Positions 1-9,529 are shown, numbered from the stretch's first letter. The stretch: 64,000 nt of DNA from Natrialba asiatica DSM 12278 (GCF_000337555.1 NZ_AOIO01000021.1:271853-335852), one strand, 5' to 3'. The notes: generated by a model not told the origin, from the letters alone. Made by a program: numbers and translations.

Positions 1-1330
1 TTGTCAGGCCGTCCTCGGCGTGTGCGAGCAGGTCGTCGTAGAGCGCCAGCGTGTCCGTCGTTTCCTTGCCGTCGTTCGTGATCCAGACCAGATCCGCGTC
101 GAGCCCGTCGCGCATCGCGGCGTAGAAGTTCTCGCGGGCGGTCTGCCAGTCGAGTTCGTGGACGGGATGTTCGAGCTGGACCAGGCTCTCGAGCAGGCCG
201 GCGAAGGCGGCCAGGAAGGAGACGGAATCTCGAACCGTCGGCTGGGCGGGAATCGGCCTGAACTCGATGCGCGCGTTCGCGGCCGAGCGCGTCGGCCCGC
301 CGAAGACGGGGCGCACCCACCGCCAGTATGTGCCGTGCTTGCGCCGGAAGTGAGGGAACTGGTCGTCGAAGCGCTCGCCGGCCTCGACGGGCATGGGGAC
401 CATCGTGTCGTCGCTGGCGACGCGGTCGATCGCCTCGTCGACCGACTCGAGATCGTGTGGGAATCGTACCTTCCCCTCGCCCGTGTTCGGATCGTTCAAC
501 ACGGTCTCGAAGACGCTGATGCGGTGTTCCATCCAGCCGTCTTCGAGGATATCCGCGGCGGTCGCCCCGTCGTCATAGAGATCCGCGGGGAAAAAGGGCG
601 AGTTCACGCCGAGCGCGAGCAGCGGGCCGGCGGTCCGGACGGCGTAGTTGAAGTACGCGGGGAGGTCGGGCGCGTGGGGGACCTGGTAGTGGGGCTGGAT
701 CGACGTGATGAGGCTCTCGGGCATGACCGTATCGGCCTGCAACGAGACGTGCGGCGCGTCGATACGCATGCCGGCCGCGTCGGCTCGGTCCGTGTTGGCC
801 ATCGCGTGGTAGCGCGCGGAGTCGCTCATGTTCGTCGCCGCACGGATCGACCGCGCGTTGCCGTCCGCACTATCGACGGTTCGCTCGACGCTGTCGGTAA
901 GGTACGTCGTCGCGTCCTCGCCTTCCGGCGGAATCGTCCAGAGCCCGTCGCTGACCAGCCGCATCTGATCGGACTTGGTCACCTTCAACGCCGTCTGCAA
1001 GCGCGCTTTGACCTCGGACTCCTGAGCGGCGAGTCCGTGGACGTTCAACGGCTGTGGACTCGTCGTCATCTCGGCGTTGTGAAGTCCGAGTTCTTTCTCG
1101 AAGCCGATGAGTTCGAGCAGGCGACGAGGAACCCGCCGCAGCGCGCAGTCGTCGTCCTTGATCGCGTAGAACTCGTACTCGAGGCCGACGATGGCCTGGG
1201 GGTTGTCGAAGACGCCGTCCTCGACTTCCTCCTTGATCACCTCGGCGTCGGCTTCGGCTCGCTCGCGAAAGCCGTCGGCTTCGACCGACAACACGTCCGC
1301 GACCCGCGCCGCGAGGTCCGCTGTTGGCAT
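1..1330 (-). CDS. GCS2-like glutamate-cysteine ligase family protein (partial)
   Basis: The frame is open from ATG at 1330 to the left window edge, about 443 residues without a stop, so the C-terminus is missing. Near residue 47 it reads IVGLEYEFYAI, like the glutamate-binding strand of GCS2 carboxylate-amine ligases (usually G-E/L-E-x-E-F). Further on RIEFRPIPAQPT resembles the R-x-E-x-R-x-x-x-x-Q-P-T strand of the same fold. The family joins glutamate to an amine or cysteine using ATP; in haloarchaea one member makes gamma-glutamylcysteine, the main low-molecular-weight thiol. I cannot tell whether this is that enzyme or a paralogue. It is transcribed divergently from the DNA ligase gene with about 190 bp between the starts. 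Confidence 0.6.
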   Translation of the reverse strand, partial: MPTADLAARVADVLSVEADGFRERAEADAEVIKEEVEDGVFDNPQAIVGLEYEFYAIKDDDCALRRVPRRLLELIGFEKELGLHNAEMTTSPQPLNVHGLAAQESEVKARLQTALKVTKSDQMRLVSDGLWTIPPEGEDATTYLTDSVERTVDSADGNARSIRAATNMSDSARYHAMANTDRADAAGMRIDAPHVSLQADTVMPESLITSIQPHYQVPHAPDLPAYFNYAVRTAGPLLALGVNSPFFPADLYDDGATAADILEDGWMEHRISVFETVLNDPNTGEGKVRFPHDLESVDEAIDRVASDDTMVPMPVEAGERFDDQFPHFRRKHGTYWRWVRPVFGGPTRSAANARIEFRPIPAQPTVRDSVSFLAAFAGLLESLVQLEHPVHELDWQTARENFYAAMRDGLDADLVWITNDGKETTDTLALYDDLLAHAEDGLT

Positions 1331-1521
1331 ACCTCCCTGTGCGAGCGCGACCGGTTTAAAGGTCGTCCTCGACCCTGCACGCTTGGGTGGCTGTCGCGAC
1401 CGCTCGGGAGCCGAGACCACGGCGGCTACAGTCGAACGCTATCCGCTAGCAAGGCGAGATTGTCACCGGCAGCCGACCGGTCTCAGAACCGTTTTAGGCA
1501 CCCCGGCGATAGACACCGCCG

Positions 1522-3231
1522 ATGGAGTTCGCCACGTTCGCCGACCGTGTCGCCGCGATCGACGCCGAGTCCGCGGATCTCGAAATCGTCGCCCACGTTC
1601 GCGATCTGTTTGCAGACGCCGGCGACGACCTCCCCGTCGTCGCTCGATTCGTCCAGGGCCGGGTCTTTCCCGCCTGGGACTCGACCACGCTCGACATCGG
1701 CCCGAACACCTGCTACGAGGCCATCGCCCGCGCGGCGGGGACGAACGTCGACGCGGACGACGTGGAGGAGCGCCTCGCGGAGCGCGGCGAAATCGGCGAC
1801 GTGGCGGCGAGTTACGATTTCGGCGGCCAGCAGGGACTGGGCGCGTTCACCGGCGGCGGTGGCGATAGCACCGGCAGCAGCGGCGGCGACGACCTCACCG
1901 TTCGCGAAGTCGACGAGACGCTCGCCGAACTCGCGGCCGCCGAGGGCGCGGGCAGCCAGGATCGAAAGGTCGACCTCCTCTTCGGGCTGTTCAACCGCTG
2001 TTCGAGTTCAGAAGCGCGCTATCTGGCTCGCCTCGTGCTCTCGGAGATGCGCATCGGCGTCGGCGAGGGGGCGGTCCGGGATGCGATCGCCGAGGCCTTC
2101 GACGTCCCCGAGGACCGTGTCGAACGTGCCCTGCAGGTCTCGAACGACTACGGACAGGTCGCGCGGGTCGCCCGCGACGCTGGCGTCCCGGGGCTCGACG
2201 ACATCGAACTCGAACTCGGCCGGCCGGTTCAGGCGATGCTCGCCCAGGCGGGGACCGTTACCGACGCGATAGCGGAGTGGGACGAGGCCGGCGTCGAATG
2301 GAAGTACGACGGTGCCCGAATCCAGTTACACTACGATCCGGGCGGCGAGACGCGCGTCTTCTCGCGGAACATGGAGGAGGTGACCGATGCGCTGCCGGAG
2401 GTCGTCGAGTTCGCCGCGGAAGCGCTCGACGAGCCGGTCATTCTGGACGGCGAAGTCGTCGCGATCGATGAGGGCGGGAGTCCGCTGCCGTTTCAGGAGG
2501 TGCTCAAGCGCTTCCGGCGCAAGCACGACGTGGCGAAGGCTCGCGAGGACGTGCCGGTCCGCCCGGTCTTCTTCGATTGCCTCCACGCTGGGGGCGAGGA
2601 CCTGCTCGAAGTGCCGCTGACGAGCAGGCACGAGCGCCTCGAGTCGGTGCTCGCCGCGAGGCCGGATCAGAATCAGGACCCCGCCGAAGTCGACGGCCTC
2701 TCGCTGCTGTGGCTCACCGACGACCCAGACGAGATCGAGGCCGTCGACGCCGACGCGCTCGAGGCGGGCCACGAGGGCATCATGCTCAAGAACCCCGAGT
2801 CGGCGTACTCGCCGGGCCGGCGCGGAAAGAACTGGCGGAAACGCAAGCCCGACGTGGAAACCCTCGACTGCGTCGTCACCGGCGCGGAGTGGGGCGAGGG
2901 CCGCCGAGCGACCTACCTCGGCACGTTCGAACTCTCCGTGCGCAACGGCGACGACCTCGAGACGGTCGGGAAGGTCGCAACCGGAATCACGGACGAAAAA
3001 CTGGAAGAGCTGACCGAACTACTCGACCCCCACATCGCCGCCGAGGAGGGGCAGGACGTTGAACTCGAACCCGCGGTCGTCTTCGAGGTCGGCTACGAGG
3101 AGATCCAGGCGTCGCCGACGTACTCGTCGGGCTATGCGCTTCGCTTCCCGCGATTTGTGGGCGTTCGGTACGACAAGGGTCCCGAGGAAGCAGACACGCT
3201 CGAGCGCGTAGAAACACTCCAAGGCAAGTGA
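1522..3231 (+). CDS. lig: ATP-dependent DNA ligase
   Basis: The 569-residue protein has the length and order of archaeal replicative ATP-dependent DNA ligases: an N-terminal DNA-binding domain, an adenylylation domain and a C-terminal OB-fold. The nucleotidyl lysine is K261 in KYDGAR, followed by the LDGE motif and by K-rich motif V around KNWRKRKPD. It seals nicks in Okazaki-fragment joining and repair through an enzyme-AMP intermediate. A Gly/Ser-rich linker (about residues 112-127) sits inside the DNA-binding domain and is probably a lineage-specific flexible insert. The start follows a T-rich box near 1492, fitting a short or absent leader. The divergent neighbour encodes a GCS2-like ligase. 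Confidence 0.95.
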   Translation: MEFATFADRVAAIDAESADLEIVAHVRDLFADAGDDLPVVARFVQGRVFPAWDSTTLDIGPNTCYEAIARAAGTNVDADDVEERLAERGEIGDVAASYDFGGQQGLGAFTGGGGDSTGSSGGDDLTVREVDETLAELAAAEGAGSQDRKVDLLFGLFNRCSSSEARYLARLVLSEMRIGVGEGAVRDAIAEAFDVPEDRVERALQVSNDYGQVARVARDAGVPGLDDIELELGRPVQAMLAQAGTVTDAIAEWDEAGVEWKYDGARIQLHYDPGGETRVFSRNMEEVTDALPEVVEFAAEALDEPVILDGEVVAIDEGGSPLPFQEVLKRFRRKHDVAKAREDVPVRPVFFDCLHAGGEDLLEVPLTSRHERLESVLAARPDQNQDPAEVDGLSLLWLTDDPDEIEAVDADALEAGHEGIMLKNPESAYSPGRRGKNWRKRKPDVETLDCVVTGAEWGEGRRATYLGTFELSVRNGDDLETVGKVATGITDEKLEELTELLDPHIAAEEGQDVELEPAVVFEVGYEEIQASPTYSSGYALRFPRFVGVRYDKGPEEADTLERVETLQGK

Positions 3232-3348
3232 CACCCCTTGTGGGCCTGATGCCGGAGCAAACGACGTTCTCATTGAGTTCAAGTAAACTACGCTCGGTCT
3301 ATCCGACGAATACCGATTCTGCTGAATTGCCTGTTGACGGATTCATCA

Positions 3349-3993
3349 CTACCGCTGAAGTGCCAGCGAAGCGAGTCCGGCGACGAGCAAGGAAGCAAAA
3401 AAGAAGACCACGCCCGGTTCGCCAGCCTCGAAGACGAGCCATGCAAGCAGGCCCTGTGTTCCGTCGGTGGCAGACGTGTGACTCGCCGGATCGATTCCTG
3501 TCGATCCAGGTCCGGTAGGCGAGAACAGCCCGTAGACTCCCCACTGGACAAACAGCGCACCGACACCGAGAATAGCGATACCGGCGACGACCTCGGAGAG
3601 CGATCGTTCAAGTCGGGGTCGGATTTCTTCTTGCCCGACGAACACGAGCGGATCGCTCGTGGGACCGTACACGATCATCTCGTTTCCCTTCTCCGAGTAC
3701 CGACGTCCGACAGGTTCGATGAGTGTTGACTCTTCAAGCACCGAAACGTGGTGAGAGACGTTTTGTACGGAGGTATCGACCCTCGTTGCTAACTCCGATG
3801 CTGTCGCCGGCTCGTCGAACAGCGTTCGGTACACGTTTCGGCGCGTCTCGCTCGAGAGCACGTCGAAGAGTTCGTCGGCTTCCTCATCGTCCACGTCGAT
3901 AATCCGGAGGGAAGCGTCTGCGGTTGGTGAGTTAGACGGAAGAACATCAGTGAGCGTCGACATTACACCCGAGTCGGTCCCCGTTCGAGACAT
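3349..3993 (-). CDS. ArsR-like winged-helix regulator with C-terminal membrane segments
   Basis: This 214-residue protein has a winged HTH at about residues 37-105 (DVLSSETRRNVYRTLF, then SELATRVDTSVQNVSHHV). The C-terminal half carries two hydrophobic stretches (about 133-155 and 183-210), so it is likely tethered to the membrane. The layout is a common haloarchaeal variation on ArsR-type regulators; the signal sensed is unknown. It lies downstream of, and on the same strand as, a membrane subtilase and a surface protein, which hints at control of envelope functions (inference). ATG at 3993 is chosen; ATG at 3963 is a possible alternative. Confidence 0.8.
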   Translation of the reverse strand: MSRTGTDSGVMSTLTDVLPSNSPTADASLRIIDVDDEEADELFDVLSSETRRNVYRTLFDEPATASELATRVDTSVQNVSHHVSVLEESTLIEPVGRRYSEKGNEMIVYGPTSDPLVFVGQEEIRPRLERSLSEVVAGIAILGVGALFVQWGVYGLFSPTGPGSTGIDPASHTSATDGTQGLLAWLVFEAGEPGVVFFFASLLVAGLASLALQR

Positions 3994-4078
3994 ACCTTTC
4001 CATACGTTAAACGACGATTTGAGTGATGGTCCGAAGTCGGCTTAGACGCGACCTGCCTCGTGATCCGTGAGAAATACC

Positions 4079-5371
4079 CTACTCGCTCTCGAAGGAGGAA
4101 TCCGCGGCCAACACGGCTTCACGGGGATCGACCCGCCCGTGTCCGGTCTCGACATCAATGCCGTCGACCGGTTCAGCCGTCGAGGTAATCGTCCAGCGAA
4201 CCTCATTCGGTTCGAGAGTCGGAGACGCGTCGACGACAAGCGCGGCGATGCCGCCAACGTACGCGGCCGCAGCGGACGTTCCCTCAAAAGACGGAGAAAT
4301 CCTAGTCGGCTGGCTTCCTGAAGCGACTACGTAAACGCCGAGTCGCCCGTCGGTAGTGGGACCACGAGAGCTATACGGCTCAACCTCGTCAGATGTCGAG
4401 TCGATGGCCCCTACGGAGATCACTCCGGGGGCATCAGCAGGCGCGGCGATGCTTCCACTCGGTCGATTGTCCGTCAGAGAGTGCGTTGCCGACGCGATCC
4501 GGAGCCGCGTTCCGGTCTCTCTTTTCGGCCCACTCACAGCGAGAGCGTAGTTGTCAGCATCGAGCCGGGCGGTCAGTCGCTCGCTGGGGGTATTTCCGTG
4601 TTCGCGCGGAAGCGACTGTGCGACTCGTGAGATACTTCCACCGTCGTTGATCCGGTGGAGTTCAAGGAGATACTCCTCGTCTGGGTCCTCCCAAGAGAGG
4701 TGAAACTCCGCGCGACCGGGGGCACCCGTCACTTTGTTGAGCGAACCACTCTCGAAGGTGTGAGTGCCAGTTCCATCAGGTGAATAGTTTCCCGACCAAT
4801 GACCAGTTCCAAGATTTCCCGCCGGTGCAACGACCACGACGCCGCGTTCAGTCGCCTTCGTCGTCGATTGTGCAAGTTGGGAGCTGCCACCGCCGAGCGT
4901 CCCCGCGTCTGCGACTGGCGCGACGACCACGTCCACGTCACGCGTGATCAGCCACTCAAGTCCCGCCTCGTAATCATCGGGCGTCTCAAATGTGGCTAGG
5001 TACAGTTCCGCGTCCGGAGCGGTGCGAGCGATCGTAGCTGCCACCGACGTGCCATGGCTGTCGCCGCCATCGACGGCGGATGCACCGCTGCCGAACTCGT
5101 TCGCAGCGACGATTCGATTTTGAAGGAGCGGGTACTCGATGTCGAAGCTGGTGACGTCAAGGACGCCGATTGACACGTTTTCGCCGGTAATGCCAGCTTC
5201 GTGGATCGTGTTGATCGTCTCGTCAGCATCAGTTTCTACCACAGAGGGGTCGTCCGATCCGGGGCTTTCGCCAATTGTGAGGGCGAGATAACCGATACCG
5301 CCGGAGAACGCGGACACGAGAAGGAGAACACACAGTACGACTAGCGCGTCAGTTCGATCCATCGATAGCAT
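4079..5371 (-). CDS. Membrane-anchored subtilisin-like serine protease (S8)
   Basis: The 430-residue protein begins with one hydrophobic segment (about residues 8-33) that should act as signal anchor and place the protease domain outside the cell. The S8 triad can be assigned as D72 (IGVLDVTSFD), H106 (DSHGTSVAA) and S366 (FEGTSAAAA); an APAGN stretch supplies the likely oxyanion Asn. The Asp motif departs from the usual D-T/S-G form. There is no obvious propeptide and no C-terminal domain beyond the catalytic core. ATG at 5362 is an equally possible start. It lies between a membrane-linked HTH regulator and a surface protein on the same strand, with more than 200 bp on the upstream side. Confidence 0.85.
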   Translation of the reverse strand: MLSMDRTDALVVLCVLLLVSAFSGGIGYLALTIGESPGSDDPSVVETDADETINTIHEAGITGENVSIGVLDVTSFDIEYPLLQNRIVAANEFGSGASAVDGGDSHGTSVAATIARTAPDAELYLATFETPDDYEAGLEWLITRDVDVVVAPVADAGTLGGGSSQLAQSTTKATERGVVVVAPAGNLGTGHWSGNYSPDGTGTHTFESGSLNKVTGAPGRAEFHLSWEDPDEEYLLELHRINDGGSISRVAQSLPREHGNTPSERLTARLDADNYALAVSGPKRETGTRLRIASATHSLTDNRPSGSIAAPADAPGVISVGAIDSTSDEVEPYSSRGPTTDGRLGVYVVASGSQPTRISPSFEGTSAAAAYVGGIAALVVDASPTLEPNEVRWTITSTAEPVDGIDVETGHGRVDPREAVLAADSSFESE

Positions 5372-5600
5372 TTCTCAGGGTGTCGAGCAAGCGAAGGGAA
5401 ACGAGCAGGCAAATGGGTGCGTGATTTGGTCGATCCCTTTCGCTTAGAGAGTTTGGGTGAGGTTGCGACGCACTTGGTTACCGTGTGAAGCTCTACTCAC
5501 GGTCATTCGTCGCCGCTTACGACGTTCGTTGATCGGAGTTTTTCTTGGGGGCTATTCAATATCGTGCTTCCGGAGCAAATCGGGACGCTATTGTCCCGAA

Positions 5601-6914
5601 TCAGGAGTTTCGAAGCGAACCCGAACGACCGACTCCGAGGATAACGCTGACACCGACGACAGAGAGCACCGTTCCGACTGCGAGAAGTCCGATTCCGAAG
5701 GTGGACGAACCGGCGAACAGCGAATCGTCCTCGTCAGCGCTATCGGAAATTTTCCCTTCTTCGTGCTCGGTGACCGTAGTATCGTCCGATACAGCCGGTT
5801 CAGTGACCGTTCCGGGGACTGATACGTTCATCTCGGGGTCGGTGGCTGACTGCGCGTCAACGACGAAATCGGTACCAGGTTCGACGTAATCGAGATCGAG
5901 ATCCAACTCGAATACGCCGTGCTCGTCGATTTCAGTCTCCTCTTGAAGGAAGAACGTCCCTTCGGAGTGCAGTTCCACTTCGACGACCTGACCGGCATCG
6001 AGATCTGCTTCACCAGTTATCTGCTGGTCGGGAGCCGCTTCAAGCTCGAGTTCGTCTCCCCCGTGGACGATGACGATGCCGTTACTTTCGGCAGCGTTGT
6101 TACCGTCCTGGTTGCCAGTATCATCGGCGTCGATATCCGCTATCGAAATGACCGCGGTCCCTTTCGTTAGCCCATCACGTTCGGCCGTGACGTCGAGCAG
6201 ATGGGTCTTCGGGAGGTTCGTCAGGTCGAACGTCGTCTCGAACCGTCCGTCCTCGTCGACGATGACCTCGTCTTCGAGCAGGAACGATTCGTCATCGGAC
6301 GTCTCGAGGCGAATCTGTAGCGAGTTACCAGGCTTGATGCTCGTCGTTCCCGAAATCGTATGAGTCGGCTCGTTCTTCAGGTCAGCCCACTCCAGTTCTC
6401 GATCGAAGTCGAACTGGACGCTCGGTTCGACTACGAGCGAACCGGAGTTACCGCTGTCATCGCTCATGGCCGTAATATAGTAGGAGCCGCCAGGGAGCTC
6501 GTCATCGACTTCGTTCGTATGCACGGTGATATTTCGAACGTCGGCATCGGCCGCCGAAAGGTACGCGTCCGGATCGTCGGCACTGACATTTGCGGTGTCT
6601 AGCAGGATCGTGACGTTGTCATTACCCTCGACATCCGCCTCGAGGTGGAAGTGACCGTCGCGTGATTCGATCTCGAAATCGAAGGATTCACCGCCGGTGT
6701 TCACAACATCCATCTCCGCCGTTTCAGGGGGTTCGACGTCGTACGGGAGCTCTGTAAAGCCGAACTGACCGCCTCGGTCGGAGTCGTCCGATACGTTGTC
6801 GGCTGCAACGGGGGCCGCGAGTATGGCAGCGCTGAGCGTGATAACGAGTACTGCGACCCGAAGGTGATTCACTTGGAAGGCATTCGATACGTCTTGGAGG
6901 TGATTATCGGGCAT
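5601..6914 (-). CDS. Secreted, C-terminally anchored surface protein
   Basis: The 437-residue protein has an N-terminal signal sequence (hydrophobic core VAVLVITLSAAILAAPVAA), a long acidic extracellular part, and a C-terminal transmembrane segment with a short basic tail. Two similar beta-rich modules occur around residues 175-255 and 285-355, each with the pattern T/Q-x-x-x-G-x-x-x-x-x-G-x-x-V/L-x-x-x-L, typical of Ig-like domains in haloarchaeal surface proteins of the BGTF type. ATG at 6914 is preferred over GTG at 6923. Function is probably structural or adhesive. It shares strand with the subtilase, but a gap of about 230 bp argues against a tight operon. An inverted repeat lies upstream at 6939-6959. 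Confidence 0.75.
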   Translation of the reverse strand: MPDNHLQDVSNAFQVNHLRVAVLVITLSAAILAAPVAADNVSDDSDRGGQFGFTELPYDVEPPETAEMDVVNTGGESFDFEIESRDGHFHLEADVEGNDNVTILLDTANVSADDPDAYLSAADADVRNITVHTNEVDDELPGGSYYITAMSDDSGNSGSLVVEPSVQFDFDRELEWADLKNEPTHTISGTTSIKPGNSLQIRLETSDDESFLLEDEVIVDEDGRFETTFDLTNLPKTHLLDVTAERDGLTKGTAVISIADIDADDTGNQDGNNAAESNGIVIVHGGDELELEAAPDQQITGEADLDAGQVVEVELHSEGTFFLQEETEIDEHGVFELDLDLDYVEPGTDFVVDAQSATDPEMNVSVPGTVTEPAVSDDTTVTEHEEGKISDSADEDDSLFAGSSTFGIGLLAVGTVLSVVGVSVILGVGRSGSLRNS

Positions 6915-6938
6915 CACCAGCACAGAGGGGCCAATTGG

Positions 6939-6959
6939 TAGTTAAATTCATGATAACTA
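6939..6959. promoter_or_regulatory. Inverted repeat upstream of the surface-protein gene
   Basis: TAGTTA at 6939-6944 and TAACTA at 6954-6959 are perfect inverted copies with a 9-nt spacer. They lie 25-45 bp upstream of ATG 6914 in the promoter position of this minus-strand gene, in a locally AT-rich stretch. This could be an operator; the nearest candidate regulator is the winged-helix protein at 3349-3993 (inference). Confidence 0.35.
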
Positions 6960-7090
6960 AAATTTCTCGTTAACGTATCAGAGCCTCGACTCCGAGTTCC
7001 GCCGACGAGCGGTCCGAAGCCGAATCCGATCAGCGCTCCCACCGAGGACAGGTGAGCACCCTTAAGAGCCACGACGAACAGGATTCGCGT

Positions 7091-8248
7091 ATGCAACCGC
7101 GCGACCTGTCCGATCACGTCGCATACGAGGCGGGTCGGGGCATCGAGGAGGTCGCCCGTGAACTCGGGCGCGATCCCGCTGAGTTCGTCAAACTCGCCTC
7201 GAACGAGAACCCGCTCGGGCCCTCGCCGGCGGCCGCCGACGCCATCCGCGAGGCCGCCTCGAACGTCAATTCGTACCCGAAGTCCGCCCACACCGACCTT
7301 ACCGACGCCGTCGCCGACCGCTGGAGGGTCTCTCCCGCCCAGGTCTGGCTGGCAAACGGCGGCGACGGCGCGCTCGATTACCTCTCGCGGGCCATGCTCG
7401 AGCCCGGCGACGACGTGCTCGTCCCGACGCCCGGCTTCGCCTACTACGGGATGAGCGCGCGATTCCACCACGGCGACGTCCGCGAGTACGCGCTCGACCG
7501 CGAGGACGAGTTCACCCAGACCGCAGACACCGTCCTCACCGCGTACGACGGCGAGCGAATCGTCTACCTCACCAGCCCGCACAACCCGTCGGGGTCGACG
7601 ATCGAACTCGCGGAGATCGAGCGTCTCGCGGACGAAACCGACGCGGAGACGCTCATCGTCGTCGACGAGGCCTACGGCGAGTTCGCCGAGACCGACAGCG
7701 CCGTCTCGCTCGTCGAGGGGCGGAACGGCTTCGACGCTCGCGACGATGTCGCCGTCTTACGGACGTTCTCGAAGGTCTACGGCCTCGCCGGGCTTCGTCT
7801 CGGCTACGCCGTCGTTCCCGGGGAATGGGCCGATGCCTACGCCCGCGTGAACACGCCCTTCGCCGCGAGCGAACTCGCCTGCCGGGCTGGCCTCGCCGCC
7901 CTCGAAGACGGCGACCACGTCGAGCGAACCGTCGAGACGGTCCGCAAGTCCCGCGCAACCATGCGCGAGGCAATCGACGCACACGTCTGGGAGAGCGCGG
8001 GGAACTTCGTCCTCGTCGACGTGGGTGACGCGACCGCAGTCGCCGACGCGATGCAAGAGCGCGGCGTCATCGTCCGCGATTGCACGAGTTTCGGTCTTCC
8101 GGAGTGCATCCGCATCACCTGCGGTACCGAGGCCGAAACCGAGCGCGCGATCGAGACGCTTTCCGACGTGCTCGCGACACTCGACCTCGACCACGAACCG
8201 GGATCGGAACCGGAATCGGAATCAGAACCGGAGGTGGCCGACACGTGA
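7091..8248 (+). CDS. hisC: Histidinol-phosphate aminotransferase
   Basis: The 385-residue fold-type I PLP enzyme transfers an amino group from glutamate to imidazole-acetol phosphate in histidine biosynthesis. Diagnostic stretches are KLASNENPLGPSP near the N-terminus, SPHNPSGS, the D-E-A-Y cofactor-binding strand and the PLP lysine K228 in TFSKVYGLAGLRLGY. ATG at 7091 is preferred because its N-terminus (MQPRDLS) matches haloarchaeal HisC; an upstream in-frame ATG at 7052 would add 13 unlikely residues. The C-terminus ends in a Glu/Ser/Pro tract encoded by a degenerate hexamer repeat. The stop overlaps the GTG start of the kinase gene. Confidence 0.93.
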   Translation: MQPRDLSDHVAYEAGRGIEEVARELGRDPAEFVKLASNENPLGPSPAAADAIREAASNVNSYPKSAHTDLTDAVADRWRVSPAQVWLANGGDGALDYLSRAMLEPGDDVLVPTPGFAYYGMSARFHHGDVREYALDREDEFTQTADTVLTAYDGERIVYLTSPHNPSGSTIELAEIERLADETDAETLIVVDEAYGEFAETDSAVSLVEGRNGFDARDDVAVLRTFSKVYGLAGLRLGYAVVPGEWADAYARVNTPFAASELACRAGLAALEDGDHVERTVETVRKSRATMREAIDAHVWESAGNFVLVDVGDATAVADAMQERGVIVRDCTSFGLPECIRITCGTEAETERAIETLSDVLATLDLDHEPGSEPESESEPEVADT

Positions 8249-8778
8249 AAATCGCGATCACCGGCACGCCCGGAACGGGGAAAACGACAGCGACCCGACT
8301 GCTCAAATCCCGACTCGGCGAGTCCGCAGAAGAGTTCGAACTCGTCCACCTCAATCGGGTGCTCGAGGACGAGGGTCTCTACACCGAGGTCGACGCCAAT
8401 CGAGAGAGCAAGGTCGCGGACCTCGACGCGCTAGCGGAGTGGCTCGCAGCGCGCGACGGGGATCGTATCGTCGAATCCCACCTCGCACACCACTTCGACG
8501 CCGACCGCGTCGCCGTCCTCCGGTGTGCGCCTACTGAACTCGAGACGCGCCTGCGCGAGCGCGGGGAAACCGACGCCAAGGCTCGCGAGAACGCAGAGAG
8601 CGAAGCACTGGACGTGATCCTCTCGGAAGCCGTCGACGAACACGGTCTCGAGTCGGTCTACGAAATCGACACGACCGACCGCGAGCCAGCGGCGGTCGCG
8701 GACGAACTCGTAGCTGTCGTAACCGGCGACCGGGAGCCGAGCGCCGGAGACGTTGACTTCATGGGGTATCTGACATGA
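8245..8778 (+). CDS. Adenylate kinase, AK6/Fap7 type
   Basis: This 177-residue P-loop NTPase starts at GTG 8245, overlapping the hisC stop (GTGA). The Walker A motif GTPGTGKTT begins at G7, and RIVESHLAHHF gives the conserved His-rich strand typical of the Fap7/AK6 family. Members phosphorylate AMP and, by analogy with yeast Fap7 and its archaeal counterparts, may act in small-subunit ribosome maturation. A longer frame upstream in the same phase is only the out-of-frame shadow of hisC. The next gene begins within its stop codon (ATGA), so translation of hisC, this kinase and the phosphatidyltransferase is probably coupled. Confidence 0.9.
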   Translation: MKIAITGTPGTGKTTATRLLKSRLGESAEEFELVHLNRVLEDEGLYTEVDANRESKVADLDALAEWLAARDGDRIVESHLAHHFDADRVAVLRCAPTELETRLRERGETDAKARENAESEALDVILSEAVDEHGLESVYEIDTTDREPAAVADELVAVVTGDREPSAGDVDFMGYLT

Positions 8779-9386
8779 CACTCGATAGATTCAGACCGTA
8801 CGTCTCGCGATTTCTGGACCCGTTCGTCACCGGCTTCGACCGCGTCGGTATGACGCCCAACGGGGTGAGCGTCCTCGCGTTCGGCATGGCTGTCCTGGCC
8901 GCTGGCGCGTTCTTCCTCGGCGGGCGGGCGGACCCGGTCTGGTATCTCGTCGCCGCGGTTCTCGTCTTCATCAACGGCTGGCTCGACATCGTCGACGGCG
9001 CACTCGCCCGCGAACAAGAGGTCGCCTCCGCGGGCGGCGATCTGCTTGATCACGTCCTCGACCGCTACGCCGACATCGTCATCATCGGCGGTCTCGCGGC
9101 CGGCATCGGCAACTACCTGCTCGGCTTCCTCGCCGTTACCGGCGTCGTCATGACCTCCTACCTCGGGACCCAGGCCCAGGCCGTCGGCCTCGACCGCGTC
9201 TACGGCGGTCTTGTCGGCCGCGCCGACCGCCTCGCGATCATCGGCGTCGCCGGCGTCCTTGCTTTTCCCGTTTCGGGTGACCTCGGCGGGTTGACGATGG
9301 TCGGCTGGCTGCTGGTCTTCCTCGCCGTCGTCGGCCATCTGACCGCTCTCCAGCGGTTCTTTTACTCCTGGTCTGCGCTGGATTGA
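8775..9386 (+). CDS. CDP-alcohol phosphatidyltransferase family membrane protein
   Basis: The 203-residue integral membrane protein carries the complete CDP-alcohol phosphotransferase signature: D71-x2-D74-G75-x2-A78-R79-x8-G88-x3-D92-x3-D96. These enzymes displace CMP from a CDP-activated archaeol or alcohol to make polar lipids; which head group is added here cannot be read from the sequence. Five to six hydrophobic segments surround the motif. It overlaps the kinase gene by 4 bp (ATGA) and is the last gene of the three-gene operon. Confidence 0.88.
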   Translation: MTLDRFRPYVSRFLDPFVTGFDRVGMTPNGVSVLAFGMAVLAAGAFFLGGRADPVWYLVAAVLVFINGWLDIVDGALAREQEVASAGGDLLDHVLDRYADIVIIGGLAAGIGNYLLGFLAVTGVVMTSYLGTQAQAVGLDRVYGGLVGRADRLAIIGVAGVLAFPVSGDLGGLTMVGWLLVFLAVVGHLTALQRFFYSWSALD

Positions 9387-9529
9387 GGTCGTTTTCAGGC
9401 GCCCGGACTTCGGGGATAGGGCGTTTCGTGACGGGGAGTTCGGTTCCAGCGAGGGTCCAGCGAGAGCGTTCTTCTCTGCGACAGGGCCGCGCCGCATGGT
9501 TTATGACTCGCCGGGATATAGGTCCACTC

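Noticed and set aside
20-2272. A 750-codon plus-strand open frame covering the GCS2-like gene and part of the ligase
   Set aside because: It runs antisense to a gene with clear GCS2 motifs and then through the DNA ligase in the wrong frame; Arg/Val/Asp-rich composition is what high-GC shadows give.
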